From: an uncultured Bacteroidia bacterium
GTDB lineage: Bacteria > Bacteroidota > Bacteroidia > JANWVE01
Length of the DNA stretch: 50,857 nucleotides
Assembly (NCBI GenBank): GCA_938028625.1
Contig: CALIZB010000074.1
Location: forward strand, 1 to 50,857
Direction of reading: 5' to 3'
Notes under the pieces: generated by a model
The model's database searches: none
Told to the model about the DNA's origin: nothing
Seen by the model: the letters and a program-made list of their open reading frames with translations, nothing else
Shown: positions 1 through 8,095 of the stretch, one piece after another
Position numbering within the stretch: the stretch's first letter is position 1
How the letters are laid out: each line of letters opens with the position of its first letter
Translations under genes and position numbers: made by a program

Positions 1-207
1 TTGTCTATTCAAAATATCGCTGTAATTAGTATCTTTTATTGAAACTTGTTTTTCATATAGTTCTAAAGCTTTATCTCCCCACTCAAGAGCTTTTTTATAC
101 TGTTGTAATTCTTGGTATTTTACACAGCTATCATAGGCGCTTTGCCAAGTTTGCGCCGTGCAAAGTAAGGTAAAGTAAAGTAAAAAAATAGCAAAAAATG
201 TTTTCAC
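1..207 (-). CDS. Secreted TPR-type protein, N-terminal fragment
   Basis: The gene runs off the left edge of the window; 69 codons are visible from a GTG start. The first 18 or so residues (MKTFFAIFLLYFTLLCTAQ) form a signal peptide ending at an A-Q cleavage site. The following residues (YDSCVKYQELQQYKKALEWGDKAL) have the helix pattern of a TPR repeat. The style matches the N-terminus of the TPR-CHAT protein at 40668-43364, so it may be a paralogue, but the diagnostic C-terminus lies outside the window. The GTG start is chosen because a TACATTTG promoter box ends 5 nt upstream, leaving no room for a longer frame. Confidence 0.7.
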   Translation of the reverse strand, partial: MKTFFAIFLLYFTLLCTAQTWQSAYDSCVKYQELQQYKKALEWGDKALELYEKQVSIKDTNYSDILNRQ

Positions 208-212
208 GAGTA

Positions 213-220
213 CAAATGTA
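213..220 (-). promoter_or_regulatory. TAnnTTTG promoter box of the left-edge gene
   Basis: TACATTTG on the minus strand, a perfect match to the Bacteroidota -7 consensus, ends 5 nt before the GTG start. The transcript would be leaderless or nearly so. Confidence 0.6.
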
Positions 221-408
221 AGAAATTTTTGAAATAAAAAACGGTCATTTTGGTATGATGGGAATGCAGTTACTTCGGTACGCTATGCAAGATAATCAAT
301 TAACTTTATATCTGAATATCTCAAAAACAGAAATATTTTAGTTTTTTGCAAGATATTGAAGTTATGTTTTATCTTATGGTAAAAATACTAATACAACGTC
401 TATATGCA

Positions 409-416
409 TATTTTTG
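409..416 (+). promoter_or_regulatory. TAnnTTTG promoter box of uvrB
   Basis: TATTTTTG lies 25 nt before the uvrB ATG. The 208-441 spacer otherwise holds only AT-rich sequence and no convincing gene. Confidence 0.5.
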
Positions 417-441
417 CTATTTTTACTAAAAAATTAACTGT

Positions 442-2484
442 ATGTCCAAAGAATTTGAATTAGTATCAAATTTTGAACCCACTGGCGACCAGCCCGAAGC
501 TATAGAACAACTTATACAAAGTATTAAAAGTGGTGAACCGCATACCGTATTACTTGGAGTAACAGGTTCAGGCAAAACCTTTACCATTGCTAATATGCTT
601 GCAAAATTAAATAGACCTGCGCTCGTATTAAGCCATAATAAAACTCTTGCGGCACAGCTTTATGGGGAATTTAAACAATTCTTTCCCAACAATGCTGTGG
701 AATACTTTATTTCATATTATGATTATTATCAACCTGAATCTTTTATCCCGAGTACTAATACGTACATTGAAAAAGAACTTTCTATCAATGAACAAATAGA
801 AAAATTTAGGCTTAAAACCGTAAATTCGCTTATCTCAGGGAGAAAAGATGTTATTGTGGTCAGTTCTATCAGTTGTATTTATGGTATGGGTAATCCCAAA
901 GATTATCATGACAGTATTCTGCATTTCAAAAAAGGACAGATGATCTCTAAAACAACCTTTCTCTACAAACTAACAGAGATTTTATACAGCCGTGATGATA
1001 TAAATTTTAAGCCGTCTAACTTTCGTATACGCGGTGAGAATGTAGATGTTTTTCCTTTGTATGAAGACAATGCTTATCGTTTTGTGTTTTTTGGTGATGA
1101 AATAGAACAAATTATAGAAATTAACCCCTTAGCAGGTACAAAAATTAAAGAAGTTGATGAAATTATCATTTATCCTTCTAATATATTTGTTACGCCTAAA
1201 CATGTATTAGATGAAGCTATCCGCAAAATTCAAGATGAATTACATCAGCAAATAAATTATTTTAAGAAAATGGGCATGAATCAAGAAGCCAAACGTATAG
1301 AAGATAGAACCGTAAATGATATCGAAATGATGCGAGAAGTAGGATATTGCTCAGGGGTGGAAAACTATTCTGTATATTTATCTCAAAGGGAGCGCCATAG
1401 CCGTCCTTACTGTTTGTTAGATTATTTTCCCGAAGATTACCTTGTCATTATAGATGAAAGCCATGTTACTGTACCACAAATCCGAGCTATGTATAACGGC
1501 GATAGGCAACGTAAATTAGTTTTGATAGAACATGGTTTTAGATTACCCTCCGCCTTAGATAATAGACCTCTAAAATTTGAAGAATTTGAAAACATGCCTA
1601 ATCAGAAAGTATATGTTTCTGCTACCCCAGGCGATTATGAACTTAAACAAAGTGAAGGGGTATTAGTAGAGCAGATTATTCGTCCCACAGGCCTGCTTGA
1701 CCCTCCCGTAGAAGTACGTTCTTGTATTCGTCAGGTAGATGATTTGCTGGCAGAAATCCGCGACAGAGTACAAAAAAAAGAAAGGGTGCTCGTGCTAACC
1801 CTTACCAAGCGCATGAGTGAAGAATTAACTCAGTTTATGGCAAATTTGAATATCAAAGTAAAGTATATACACTCTTCTGTAACGGCATTAGACAGAGTAG
1901 AAATTCTGCGAGAACTCCGTTTAGGCATTATTGATGTATTAGTAGGCGTAAATTTATTACGTGAAGGTCTAGATTTACCCGAAGTAAGTTTAGTGGCTAT
2001 TTTAGATGCAGATAAAGAAGGTTTTTTACGTTCTGAACGAGCTTTGATACAATCCGCAGGGCGTGCCGCAAGAAATGAGAACGGCAAAGTTATTCTTTAT
2101 GCCGACAAAATTACCGAAGCTATGCAACGCTTAATAGATGAAACTAATCGCAGGCGAGAAAAACAAATTTTATACAATCAGGTACATGGTATTACTCCAA
2201 AAAGTATTAAAAAAGATACTCAAAGCATTTTAGAACAGACCTCTGCCGCAGACGGAGTAGACAACAGCAAAATAAAAAGCTATTATGTGGAACAAGAGAA
2301 TTTTTCCATAGCTTCAGACCCCGTAGTACCATTTTTATCTCTTAAAGAACTACAAAAACTGGTTAAAGAAACCCGTGAAAAAATGATAGAAGCCTCAGAA
2401 AATATGAATTTTCTTTTAGCCGCTAAATACCGTGATGAAATTTCAGAATTAGAAAAACTCATCGCCGAAAAACAAAAAAAATAA
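442..2484 (+). CDS. uvrB: UvrABC nucleotide excision repair helicase subunit UvrB
   Basis: This is the damage-verifying ATPase of nucleotide excision repair, loaded by UvrA and recruiting UvrC for incision. At 680 residues it has full family length. Visible features are the Walker A motif GVTGSGKT (residues 39-46), the beta-hairpin YYDYYQPESFIPSTNTY (about 92-108) that clamps DNA, the DESH helicase motif near residue 338, the QSAGRAARN helicase motif VI, and a C-terminal UVR domain (about 638-678) that contacts UvrC. It is the first gene of a likely operon with three small downstream genes (gaps of 3 nt, 11 nt and an overlap). No Shine-Dalgarno is visible, as usual in this phylum. Confidence 0.97.
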   Translation: MSKEFELVSNFEPTGDQPEAIEQLIQSIKSGEPHTVLLGVTGSGKTFTIANMLAKLNRPALVLSHNKTLAAQLYGEFKQFFPNNAVEYFISYYDYYQPESFIPSTNTYIEKELSINEQIEKFRLKTVNSLISGRKDVIVVSSISCIYGMGNPKDYHDSILHFKKGQMISKTTFLYKLTEILYSRDDINFKPSNFRIRGENVDVFPLYEDNAYRFVFFGDEIEQIIEINPLAGTKIKEVDEIIIYPSNIFVTPKHVLDEAIRKIQDELHQQINYFKKMGMNQEAKRIEDRTVNDIEMMREVGYCSGVENYSVYLSQRERHSRPYCLLDYFPEDYLVIIDESHVTVPQIRAMYNGDRQRKLVLIEHGFRLPSALDNRPLKFEEFENMPNQKVYVSATPGDYELKQSEGVLVEQIIRPTGLLDPPVEVRSCIRQVDDLLAEIRDRVQKKERVLVLTLTKRMSEELTQFMANLNIKVKYIHSSVTALDRVEILRELRLGIIDVLVGVNLLREGLDLPEVSLVAILDADKEGFLRSERALIQSAGRAARNENGKVILYADKITEAMQRLIDETNRRREKQILYNQVHGITPKSIKKDTQSILEQTSAADGVDNSKIKSYYVEQENFSIASDPVVPFLSLKELQKLVKETREKMIEASENMNFLLAAKYRDEISELEKLIAEKQKK

Positions 2485-2487
2485 CTT

Positions 2488-2886
2488 ATGCAGAATATTC
2501 TCTTACTCACTAAATCGGAGGAAAACCTGAAAAGTGCAGATATACTCATTGAGCATGCACACTATAACAGCAGTGTACATTGTGCGTATTATGCTTGCTT
2601 TCAAATAGTAATACTGATAACTTACAATTTACAAAATACGTATAATAACGGTAGAGGAGGTAGTCATGAGAGAATGATTAACTGCTTGATAACTTTATTA
2701 CAAGATGCTAATTACGACTCCGATAAAATTAAAGTTATTCATCAAAACTTAACTTTTCTTAAAAAGAACAGAACCAAAGCGGATTACAAAAATGTTCTTT
2801 TTAATGAAGAGAAAATCAAAGAAATTTATATTTGCGCACAGAACACACAAGTTTTGCTCAAAGAAATTCTTGATAATAAGATTTAA
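2488..2886 (+). CDS. HEPN-domain protein (UPF0332-like)
   Basis: A 132-residue all-helical protein starting 3 nt after uvrB. Two signatures of the HEPN/UPF0332 group are visible: the helix SSVHCAYYACFQIV (about 28-41), matching the aromatic YY-A-F pattern, and NRTKADY (about 94-100), matching the RNxADY motif. The RX4-6H ribonuclease motif of toxic HEPN proteins is not obvious; the nearest thing is RGGSH around residue 56. HEPN proteins usually pair with a nucleotidyltransferase (MNT) antitoxin, but no MNT is present here. The neighbours are instead an unknown protein and a SecB-like protein. It could be a toxin, a ribonuclease or an RNA-binding adaptor. Confidence 0.75.
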   Translation: MQNILLLTKSEENLKSADILIEHAHYNSSVHCAYYACFQIVILITYNLQNTYNNGRGGSHERMINCLITLLQDANYDSDKIKVIHQNLTFLKKNRTKADYKNVLFNEEKIKEIYICAQNTQVLLKEILDNKI

Positions 2887-2897
2887 TACATGTAAGT

Positions 2898-3341
2898 ATG
2901 AATGCTATTGACAAAATAAAAAAATGGTTAAGGGAAATAAAAAATGTATTTCCTGAATTAAAACTTAAATATGTCTATGAAAAAGAAGAGAACAGCCATT
3001 ACATATACATTAAACCCAATGATGCTTATCTTAATGGTGATTTTGGTAAGCATGCTCTGGAATTTTCTGTTGAATTTATTCGTGATTTTCCTGATGAGTA
3101 CATAGGATTCCTGCCTATGGAAGAGATGGAAGAATACGAACATAAGAAAGTATTGTTTGATAGTGAAAAACCAAGCGTTCAGCAAATAATAGTTATCAAT
3201 AGTTCCTTATATCCTGTCAGGATAATTAAAATGGCTCATCAGCAGAACGAAAATGATAGCAAAACTATACTCTCCATGCAATTATATCAGAAAACAGAAA
3301 GCAAAAATACACTAAACGAAAAATCTTATGCCGCATCCTGA
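2898..3341 (+). CDS. Conserved-looking small protein of unknown function, middle gene of HEPN-SecB trio
   Basis: 147 residues, soluble, with no signal peptide or membrane segment. The N-terminus (IDKIKKWLREIKNVFPELKLKY) is an amphipathic helix leading into mixed alpha/beta sequence, with an acidic stretch FPDEYIGFLPMEEMEEYE near residues 64-81 and a hydrophobic strand QQIIVIN near 96-102. I do not recognise a named family. It starts 11 nt after the HEPN gene and its end overlaps the SecB-like gene by 14 nt, so the three are almost certainly co-translated. In a toxin-antitoxin-chaperone reading this would be the candidate antitoxin or client, but that is inference. Confidence 0.7.
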   Translation: MNAIDKIKKWLREIKNVFPELKLKYVYEKEENSHYIYIKPNDAYLNGDFGKHALEFSVEFIRDFPDEYIGFLPMEEMEEYEHKKVLFDSEKPSVQQIIVINSSLYPVRIIKMAHQQNENDSKTILSMQLYQKTESKNTLNEKSYAAS

Positions 3342-3792
3342 CAAAGAATTTACTACAAATATTAACATAAACGCTCATTTTACCGTACTGACAGTAAGAG
3401 CAACAGCCATTCATTTTGAATACAACAAAAATCTTACTTTGGAAGAGCAGGAAACTCTTAAAAATGCACCGCAGAAACAAATTACATACAGTGATGTAAG
3501 CATAGGTACAAATTATGTGTATCAGGAGGAGAGTTTACATGTTACAGTAGGAATAAAAGTAGAGGTTTTGCTTAATGGCATATTGCTCGCTGTGCTTAAA
3601 GCAGAATATGCAGGTGACTTTATCTGTAAGAATATTGAGCTGTCAGAGTTAAGTTTAACAGATTTTGCTACGCAGAATGCTCCTGCTATGGTCTACCCTT
3701 ACTTACGACAGGGTGTTAATTTTATTACGACACAAGCAGGCTTTCCTGCTTTGGTGTTACCTGTGATTATGATGAAAAAGGTAAAAATATAG
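3328..3792 (+). CDS. SecB-like export/holdase chaperone homologue
   Basis: 154 residues. The C-terminal half carries the SecB pattern: a strand-rich core (HVTVGIKVEVLLNG), then AEYAGDF, and the characteristic MVYPYLRQGVNFITTQAGFP followed by ALVLPV. This parallels the E. coli SecB segment with FPYARE...GFPQLNLPPVNF. SecB holds unfolded clients and, in some bacteria, SecB-like proteins fold antitoxins in toxin-antitoxin-chaperone modules. It overlaps the preceding gene by 14 nt, and no secretion genes are nearby. It could be general export SecB or a dedicated chaperone; the HEPN neighbour favours the latter. Confidence 0.72.
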   Translation: MPHPDKEFTTNININAHFTVLTVRATAIHFEYNKNLTLEEQETLKNAPQKQITYSDVSIGTNYVYQEESLHVTVGIKVEVLLNGILLAVLKAEYAGDFICKNIELSELSLTDFATQNAPAMVYPYLRQGVNFITTQAGFPALVLPVIMMKKVKI

Positions 3793-3827
3793 TAAAAGAA
3801 AACATGTATCTGTACAGTATTTATCTG

Positions 3828-3835
3828 TAATTTTG
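3828..3835 (+). promoter_or_regulatory. TAnnTTTG promoter box of the class A PBP gene
   Basis: TAATTTTG is followed by only TGCT before the ATG at 3840. Transcription would begin at or next to the start codon. Confidence 0.65.
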
Positions 3836-3839
3836 TGCT

Positions 3840-6149
3840 ATGAACTGGATAAAAAGAAATCTGTCCCTTTTAATAAAGTGTCTCTGGATTGGATTTGGTG
3901 TATTTTGGTTGAGTTTTTTTGCATTGTTTATAGTAGGCAAAAGTTTGTTGCCTTCCTTTCGCGCGTTAGATGACAAAAAACCTATGGAAGCCTCTATCGT
4001 TTACAGCGAGGACGGTGTAGTGCTGGGTAAATACTTTGACCAAAATCGTGTACCTGTTACATACGAGGAAATATCGCCTTATGTAATTACAGCTTTATTA
4101 GCCACAGAAGATGTTACCTTTTATAGCCATTCAGGAATTAGTTTAAGAGGTTTATTCAGAGCATTTGTTAACAACCTCAGAGGGGGAAGCAAACAAGGTG
4201 CAAGCACTCTAACTATGCAATTAGCAAGAAATTTATATGACGAAGAAGTAGGTCAGGAACGCAATATCAAAAGAAAAATCAAGGAAATTGTATGCGCCAT
4301 GTATATAGAACGCAACTTTACGAAAAAAGAAATTATCACTTTATACCTTAATACTGTACCCTGGGGAGGTACAACATATGGCATTCACTCAGCATCTAAA
4401 ATGTATTTTAGTAAGCATCCAAGATACTTACAGTTAGACGAAGCCGCTTTACTCGTAGGTATTCTCAAAGGTGCTTCTTACTATAATCCATTTCGTTATG
4501 GAAATAGAGCATTAGAACGCAGAAATGTAGTGCTAAATCAGTTGGTAAAATATGACCTGATTGAACCTAGTATTGCAGAGAAAGCAAAAAAGAAGCCTAC
4601 TTATCTACGTTTCTCTATAGAAGACCATAATGAAGGTTTAGCGGCATATTTCAGAGAACACTTGCGAGATAAACTACTCAAAAAATGGGCAAAAGAAAAT
4701 GGCTACAACCTCTATCATGACGGGCTTAAAATTTATACAACCATTAACAGCAAAATGCAGCAATATGCCGAAGAAGCTGTATACGAACATCTTTCTAAAA
4801 TGCAGGCAGAGTTTGATAAATATATGCCTGAAAACAGTGCTACTGAACCTTGGAATAAAAAACTTAGACCAGACTGGGCAGTAGATACCATGCCTCTATA
4901 TGAAGGATATATCCATTCAGAAAGATACAGGGTAATGAAAACTGCTGGTGCAACAGACGCAGAGATTCGCAAAGCATTCTCACAGCGTTTGGATTCTATT
5001 GAAGTATTTACTTGGGTTAAAGACAAAAAAGGTAAAATTGTACCAGGTACAAAATATATTTACAACAAAACCCCATGGGATTCTGTAAAATATACTGCTA
5101 AAATTCTCCGTTCTGCTATGGTTGCCATTGAACCTAATACCCGTTATGTACGCGCATGGGTAGGCAGTATAGGACATCACTATTTTAAGTACGACCAAGT
5201 AGCTAATGGAAAACGTCAGGTAGGTTCTGCTTTCAAGCCGTTTGTGTATACAGCCGCAATCATTAATGGAGTAGACCCTTGCGAAGAATTTTTAGACGCA
5301 CCTTACCAAGCTTTTGATAACCAAAGAATCAATAACAAAGATACTATGGTCATGATTTGGGCACCTAAAAATGCTGACGGTAAATTCAGAGGTATGACAC
5401 CACTCTGGGTAGGACTGAAAAACTCTATCAATACGGTTACTGCAAGAATTATGTATGAACGCCTTGGGGGAATTAACTCTCCAAATAACGTTGCCACCCT
5501 TGCCGAAAATATGGGAATAACTACCAAACTGGAACGTGTACTTTCCCTTGCTCTTGGTACTACAGATTTGACTATCCTTGAACTCACCAATGCCTATGCT
5601 ACTTTTGCCAATAAAGGTATTCGTTTAGAGCCTATTCTTATCACTAAAATAACAGATAGATATGGTAACGAAATCCCTAATCCTTTTAACAAACAAGACC
5701 CAAAAAACAGAATTGAAGCCATCAGTGCAAGTGTTGCCTACAAAATGTGCAGATTGTTGCAAAAAGTAGTGGTTGCAGGAACAGCCAGCGGTGCATATTA
5801 CAAATATCAGCTCAAAGGGGACATTGGCGGAAAAACAGGTACAACTCAAAAAAATTCTGATGCTTGGTTTATTGGTTTTACGCCAAAACTCTCCATAGGC
5901 GTATGGTTTGGTTGTGAAAGCAGGGGCGTACACTTTAATGATGGTAGAGGACAGGGCGGACAGGCTTCTGCACCTACTTTTGCTATATTCTATAAAAAAT
6001 GTTCAGATGACCCACAACTCAAAAATCGTATTATTGGAAACTTTCTTGACCTAAAACCCCCCGGCGACCCTGAATTCAAATTAGACTGTGATGAAAAATC
6101 TTCTGAAAAAAATATAGAAGAATTTAACCTTGAAGATGTAGTCAATTAG
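3840..6149 (+). CDS. mrcA: Class A penicillin-binding protein (PBP1A-type transglycosylase/transpeptidase)
   Basis: Bifunctional peptidoglycan synthase of 769 residues, anchored in the inner membrane by one segment (about 12-33). The GT51 glycosyltransferase domain shows the catalytic Glu90 in ATEDVTFYSHSGI and the STLTMQLARNL motif (122-132). The transpeptidase domain has the acyl-acceptor Ser463 in SAFK, the SIN triad (529-531) and KTGT starting at Lys665, so both activities look intact. A lysine- and acid-rich tail follows the last domain. It opens a block of envelope genes that continues with a coiled-coil protein and two OmpA-domain proteins, suggesting a role in connecting cell-wall synthesis with the outer envelope. 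Confidence 0.95.
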   Translation: MNWIKRNLSLLIKCLWIGFGVFWLSFFALFIVGKSLLPSFRALDDKKPMEASIVYSEDGVVLGKYFDQNRVPVTYEEISPYVITALLATEDVTFYSHSGISLRGLFRAFVNNLRGGSKQGASTLTMQLARNLYDEEVGQERNIKRKIKEIVCAMYIERNFTKKEIITLYLNTVPWGGTTYGIHSASKMYFSKHPRYLQLDEAALLVGILKGASYYNPFRYGNRALERRNVVLNQLVKYDLIEPSIAEKAKKKPTYLRFSIEDHNEGLAAYFREHLRDKLLKKWAKENGYNLYHDGLKIYTTINSKMQQYAEEAVYEHLSKMQAEFDKYMPENSATEPWNKKLRPDWAVDTMPLYEGYIHSERYRVMKTAGATDAEIRKAFSQRLDSIEVFTWVKDKKGKIVPGTKYIYNKTPWDSVKYTAKILRSAMVAIEPNTRYVRAWVGSIGHHYFKYDQVANGKRQVGSAFKPFVYTAAIINGVDPCEEFLDAPYQAFDNQRINNKDTMVMIWAPKNADGKFRGMTPLWVGLKNSINTVTARIMYERLGGINSPNNVATLAENMGITTKLERVLSLALGTTDLTILELTNAYATFANKGIRLEPILITKITDRYGNEIPNPFNKQDPKNRIEAISASVAYKMCRLLQKVVVAGTASGAYYKYQLKGDIGGKTGTTQKNSDAWFIGFTPKLSIGVWFGCESRGVHFNDGRGQGGQASAPTFAIFYKKCSDDPQLKNRIIGNFLDLKPPGDPEFKLDCDEKSSEKNIEEFNLEDVVN

Positions 6150-6205
6150 AATCAATATCTTTTAACAAGTAAAAAATTCACTTTTCAGAATTCAAAATAA
6201 TATTG

Positions 6206-6213
6206 TAACTTTG
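6206..6213 (+). promoter_or_regulatory. TAnnTTTG promoter box of the coiled-coil gene
   Basis: TAACTTTG, a perfect consensus, lies 6 nt before the ATG at 6220. It fixes the start at 6220 rather than at an upstream TTG that falls inside the box. Confidence 0.65.
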
Positions 6214-6219
6214 TGCATT

Positions 6220-7491
6220 ATGGGCTTTGGAAAAAAAATTATTGACTTTATTGCGCCTCCTATCAAACAGAAAGTCCCTAAACAAGAAACTAATAACTCA
6301 GAGCAAGAAACACAGAAAAAGAAACAAAAAATAGGGGTGCAGGAAATAGAAGAACCAGAATATGAAATAATGGAAAGCACCGTTCCTGATTCCACAGAAA
6401 ACAGTACAGAAATTCCTGAACTGGAAACAGAAGAGTATGTAGTTCAGAATGACTCACATATACACGCTGAAACAGAGGAAACACAGGAAAATATCCTTGA
6501 AAATACAACGACACCAGAACCCCTTTCTTATCAGGAATATGAAGAAATAACCAAAGTCCTTGAAACTACTGCACAGAAAACTAAAAATGCCCTTGATGCC
6601 GAAGTTGAAAATATCACTTCCCACTATACGGTTGCCGAAATACCTATAATAGAACAAGAAACCACATTTGTAGAACCCAATCTTAACAACCCCGACGTGC
6701 ATTCCTTTCATCTAACTGACACAAATTTTATACATGATGAACCTGACTACATTACACCATTTTATCCTGAAAATAGTCTTTTTGAAAACGCAAACCTTAC
6801 TTATCTTGAAAATACTACATTAACAGAACATTCAGAACAGGGTAGGTTCACTTTTACACCGCTTGAAGAACTTGCTCAAAGCAAAAAAGAAACATCACAA
6901 CAAATTGATATTGAAGATTTTAACCATACACAAAACCTCCCTACTGAAAAATTTATATTTTCTGATAATAAAAAATCTATAACTTTGCCTATCCATACAA
7001 GTATGCAGACAGAATTATCCAACCCCATAGATTATCAACCTACGGATATACAAAAAATCACCGAGAGTATTTCCTTAGAAGCACCTGCTATGAATGCGTT
7101 GCTTAAAAATGCCGTAAGAACCATCATGCAGCGCAAAGGAATACAGGAAATTACCCCTGAAACTCTACCCCTCATAAAAGATGATTTGAGTTTGGTACTG
7201 GAAGCCTCCGGAAGCAACCTGAGTACTATGGTAGGTGATGTCCTGCAAATTAAGAAAATTGTAAATGACAAAGTAAATGAACGCAGAGATAAAATCAATG
7301 AATACAAAAATGAACTTACTCAAAAAATTAGTCAATTACTAACCCAAGTGCGTCATTTAGAAAGTGAAGTGAGTAAATTAGACAATATCATCTACACAGA
7401 TATAGAAGAACTTACCAAAATCAACAAAACGCTGGATACTTACCAGATGCTTCTTGCAAGTATATCTGAACAAAAATTTAACTTTGAATAA
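6220..7491 (+). CDS. Acidic, disordered then coiled-coil protein of unknown function
   Basis: 423 residues with no signal peptide or membrane helix. Roughly residues 1-265 are low-complexity, rich in Glu, Thr, Asn and Pro, with a lysine-rich start (MGFGKKIIDFIAPPIKQK) that could be an amphipathic membrane-touching helix. Residues from about 280 on are helical, ending in a coiled coil (NKVNERRDKINEYKN... through LDTYQMLLA) with a clear heptad pattern. I do not recognise a family. It sits between a class A PBP and two OmpA-family genes; the 18-nt gap to the next gene suggests co-transcription. A cytoplasmic scaffold or adaptor for the envelope block is a reasonable guess and no more. Confidence 0.75.
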   Translation: MGFGKKIIDFIAPPIKQKVPKQETNNSEQETQKKKQKIGVQEIEEPEYEIMESTVPDSTENSTEIPELETEEYVVQNDSHIHAETEETQENILENTTTPEPLSYQEYEEITKVLETTAQKTKNALDAEVENITSHYTVAEIPIIEQETTFVEPNLNNPDVHSFHLTDTNFIHDEPDYITPFYPENSLFENANLTYLENTTLTEHSEQGRFTFTPLEELAQSKKETSQQIDIEDFNHTQNLPTEKFIFSDNKKSITLPIHTSMQTELSNPIDYQPTDIQKITESISLEAPAMNALLKNAVRTIMQRKGIQEITPETLPLIKDDLSLVLEASGSNLSTMVGDVLQIKKIVNDKVNERRDKINEYKNELTQKISQLLTQVRHLESEVSKLDNIIYTDIEELTKINKTLDTYQMLLASISEQKFNFE

Positions 7492-7509
7492 GGCAATGTA
7501 AAAATTGCA

Positions 7510-8034
7510 ATGAATGAACAGACAGAATATGAAGAGATTATTGTTGGCAGGGATTACAGCCGTATCGCGTATTTTCTGCTTGCCACAGGTTTGATTACGG
7601 GCAGCATCTATTTGTACAAAAATTTTAAGCCTTTCAGAACCGAAAAAAGAATTATTACAGAAACCATAAAAAAAGAAGTTTCTGTTCCTCATAAAGATAC
7701 TACACAGAAACATTTTATTCCAAAACAAGAAATTGTCGTTTATTTTGGATACAACCAATATGTTCTGTCAGAAACTGAAAAACAAAAACTGCAAAACTTA
7801 CCTAATTCCATACAAAATATCGCTGTACACGGTTATACAGACAGTGACGGAAATCCTGAATACAATAAAAAACTCTCTCTTAAACGTATAGAACATGCTG
7901 TCCAAAGCATAATACAAAAATATCCTAATATGCAGAATATACGCATTACCCCCGCAGGAGAAGAAAACCTCGTAATAGAAAATAACCAAGAAAACAAAGC
8001 AAAATCCCGTAGAGTAGAAATAAAAATACAATAA
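7510..8034 (+). CDS. Membrane-anchored OmpA-family peptidoglycan-binding protein
   Basis: 174 residues: a short acidic N-terminus, one transmembrane segment (about 19-37, IAYFLLATGLITGSIYLY), a lysine-rich linker and a C-terminal OmpA domain (about 75-174). The domain shows VHGYTDSDGNPEYNKKLSLKR, matching the OmpA pattern with the binding Asp, and ends in KAKSRRVEIKI, matching NRRVEI. The domain should lie in the periplasm and bind diaminopimelate in peptidoglycan, with the anchor in the inner membrane instead of the outer one. That resembles MotB-like topology, though no stator motif is seen. It lies 18 nt after the coiled-coil gene. Confidence 0.85.
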   Translation: MNEQTEYEEIIVGRDYSRIAYFLLATGLITGSIYLYKNFKPFRTEKRIITETIKKEVSVPHKDTTQKHFIPKQEIVVYFGYNQYVLSETEKQKLQNLPNSIQNIAVHGYTDSDGNPEYNKKLSLKRIEHAVQSIIQKYPNMQNIRITPAGEENLVIENNQENKAKSRRVEIKIQ

Positions 8035-8075
8035 AGGTAAATAAAATCTGTGCTAAACAATGAGTTAAAAATCCT

Positions 8076-8083
8076 TATCTTTG
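8076..8083 (+). promoter_or_regulatory. TAnnTTTG promoter box of the PorE-like gene
   Basis: TATCTTTG lies 12 nt before the ATG at 8096 and overlaps a TTG that would otherwise allow a 5-codon longer frame. Confidence 0.6.
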
Positions 8084-8095
8084 TTTTGTAAAAGC

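Noticed and set aside
255-341. 28-codon frame upstream of uvrB
   Set aside because: Too short, no promoter box or conserved feature; treated as non-coding spacer.
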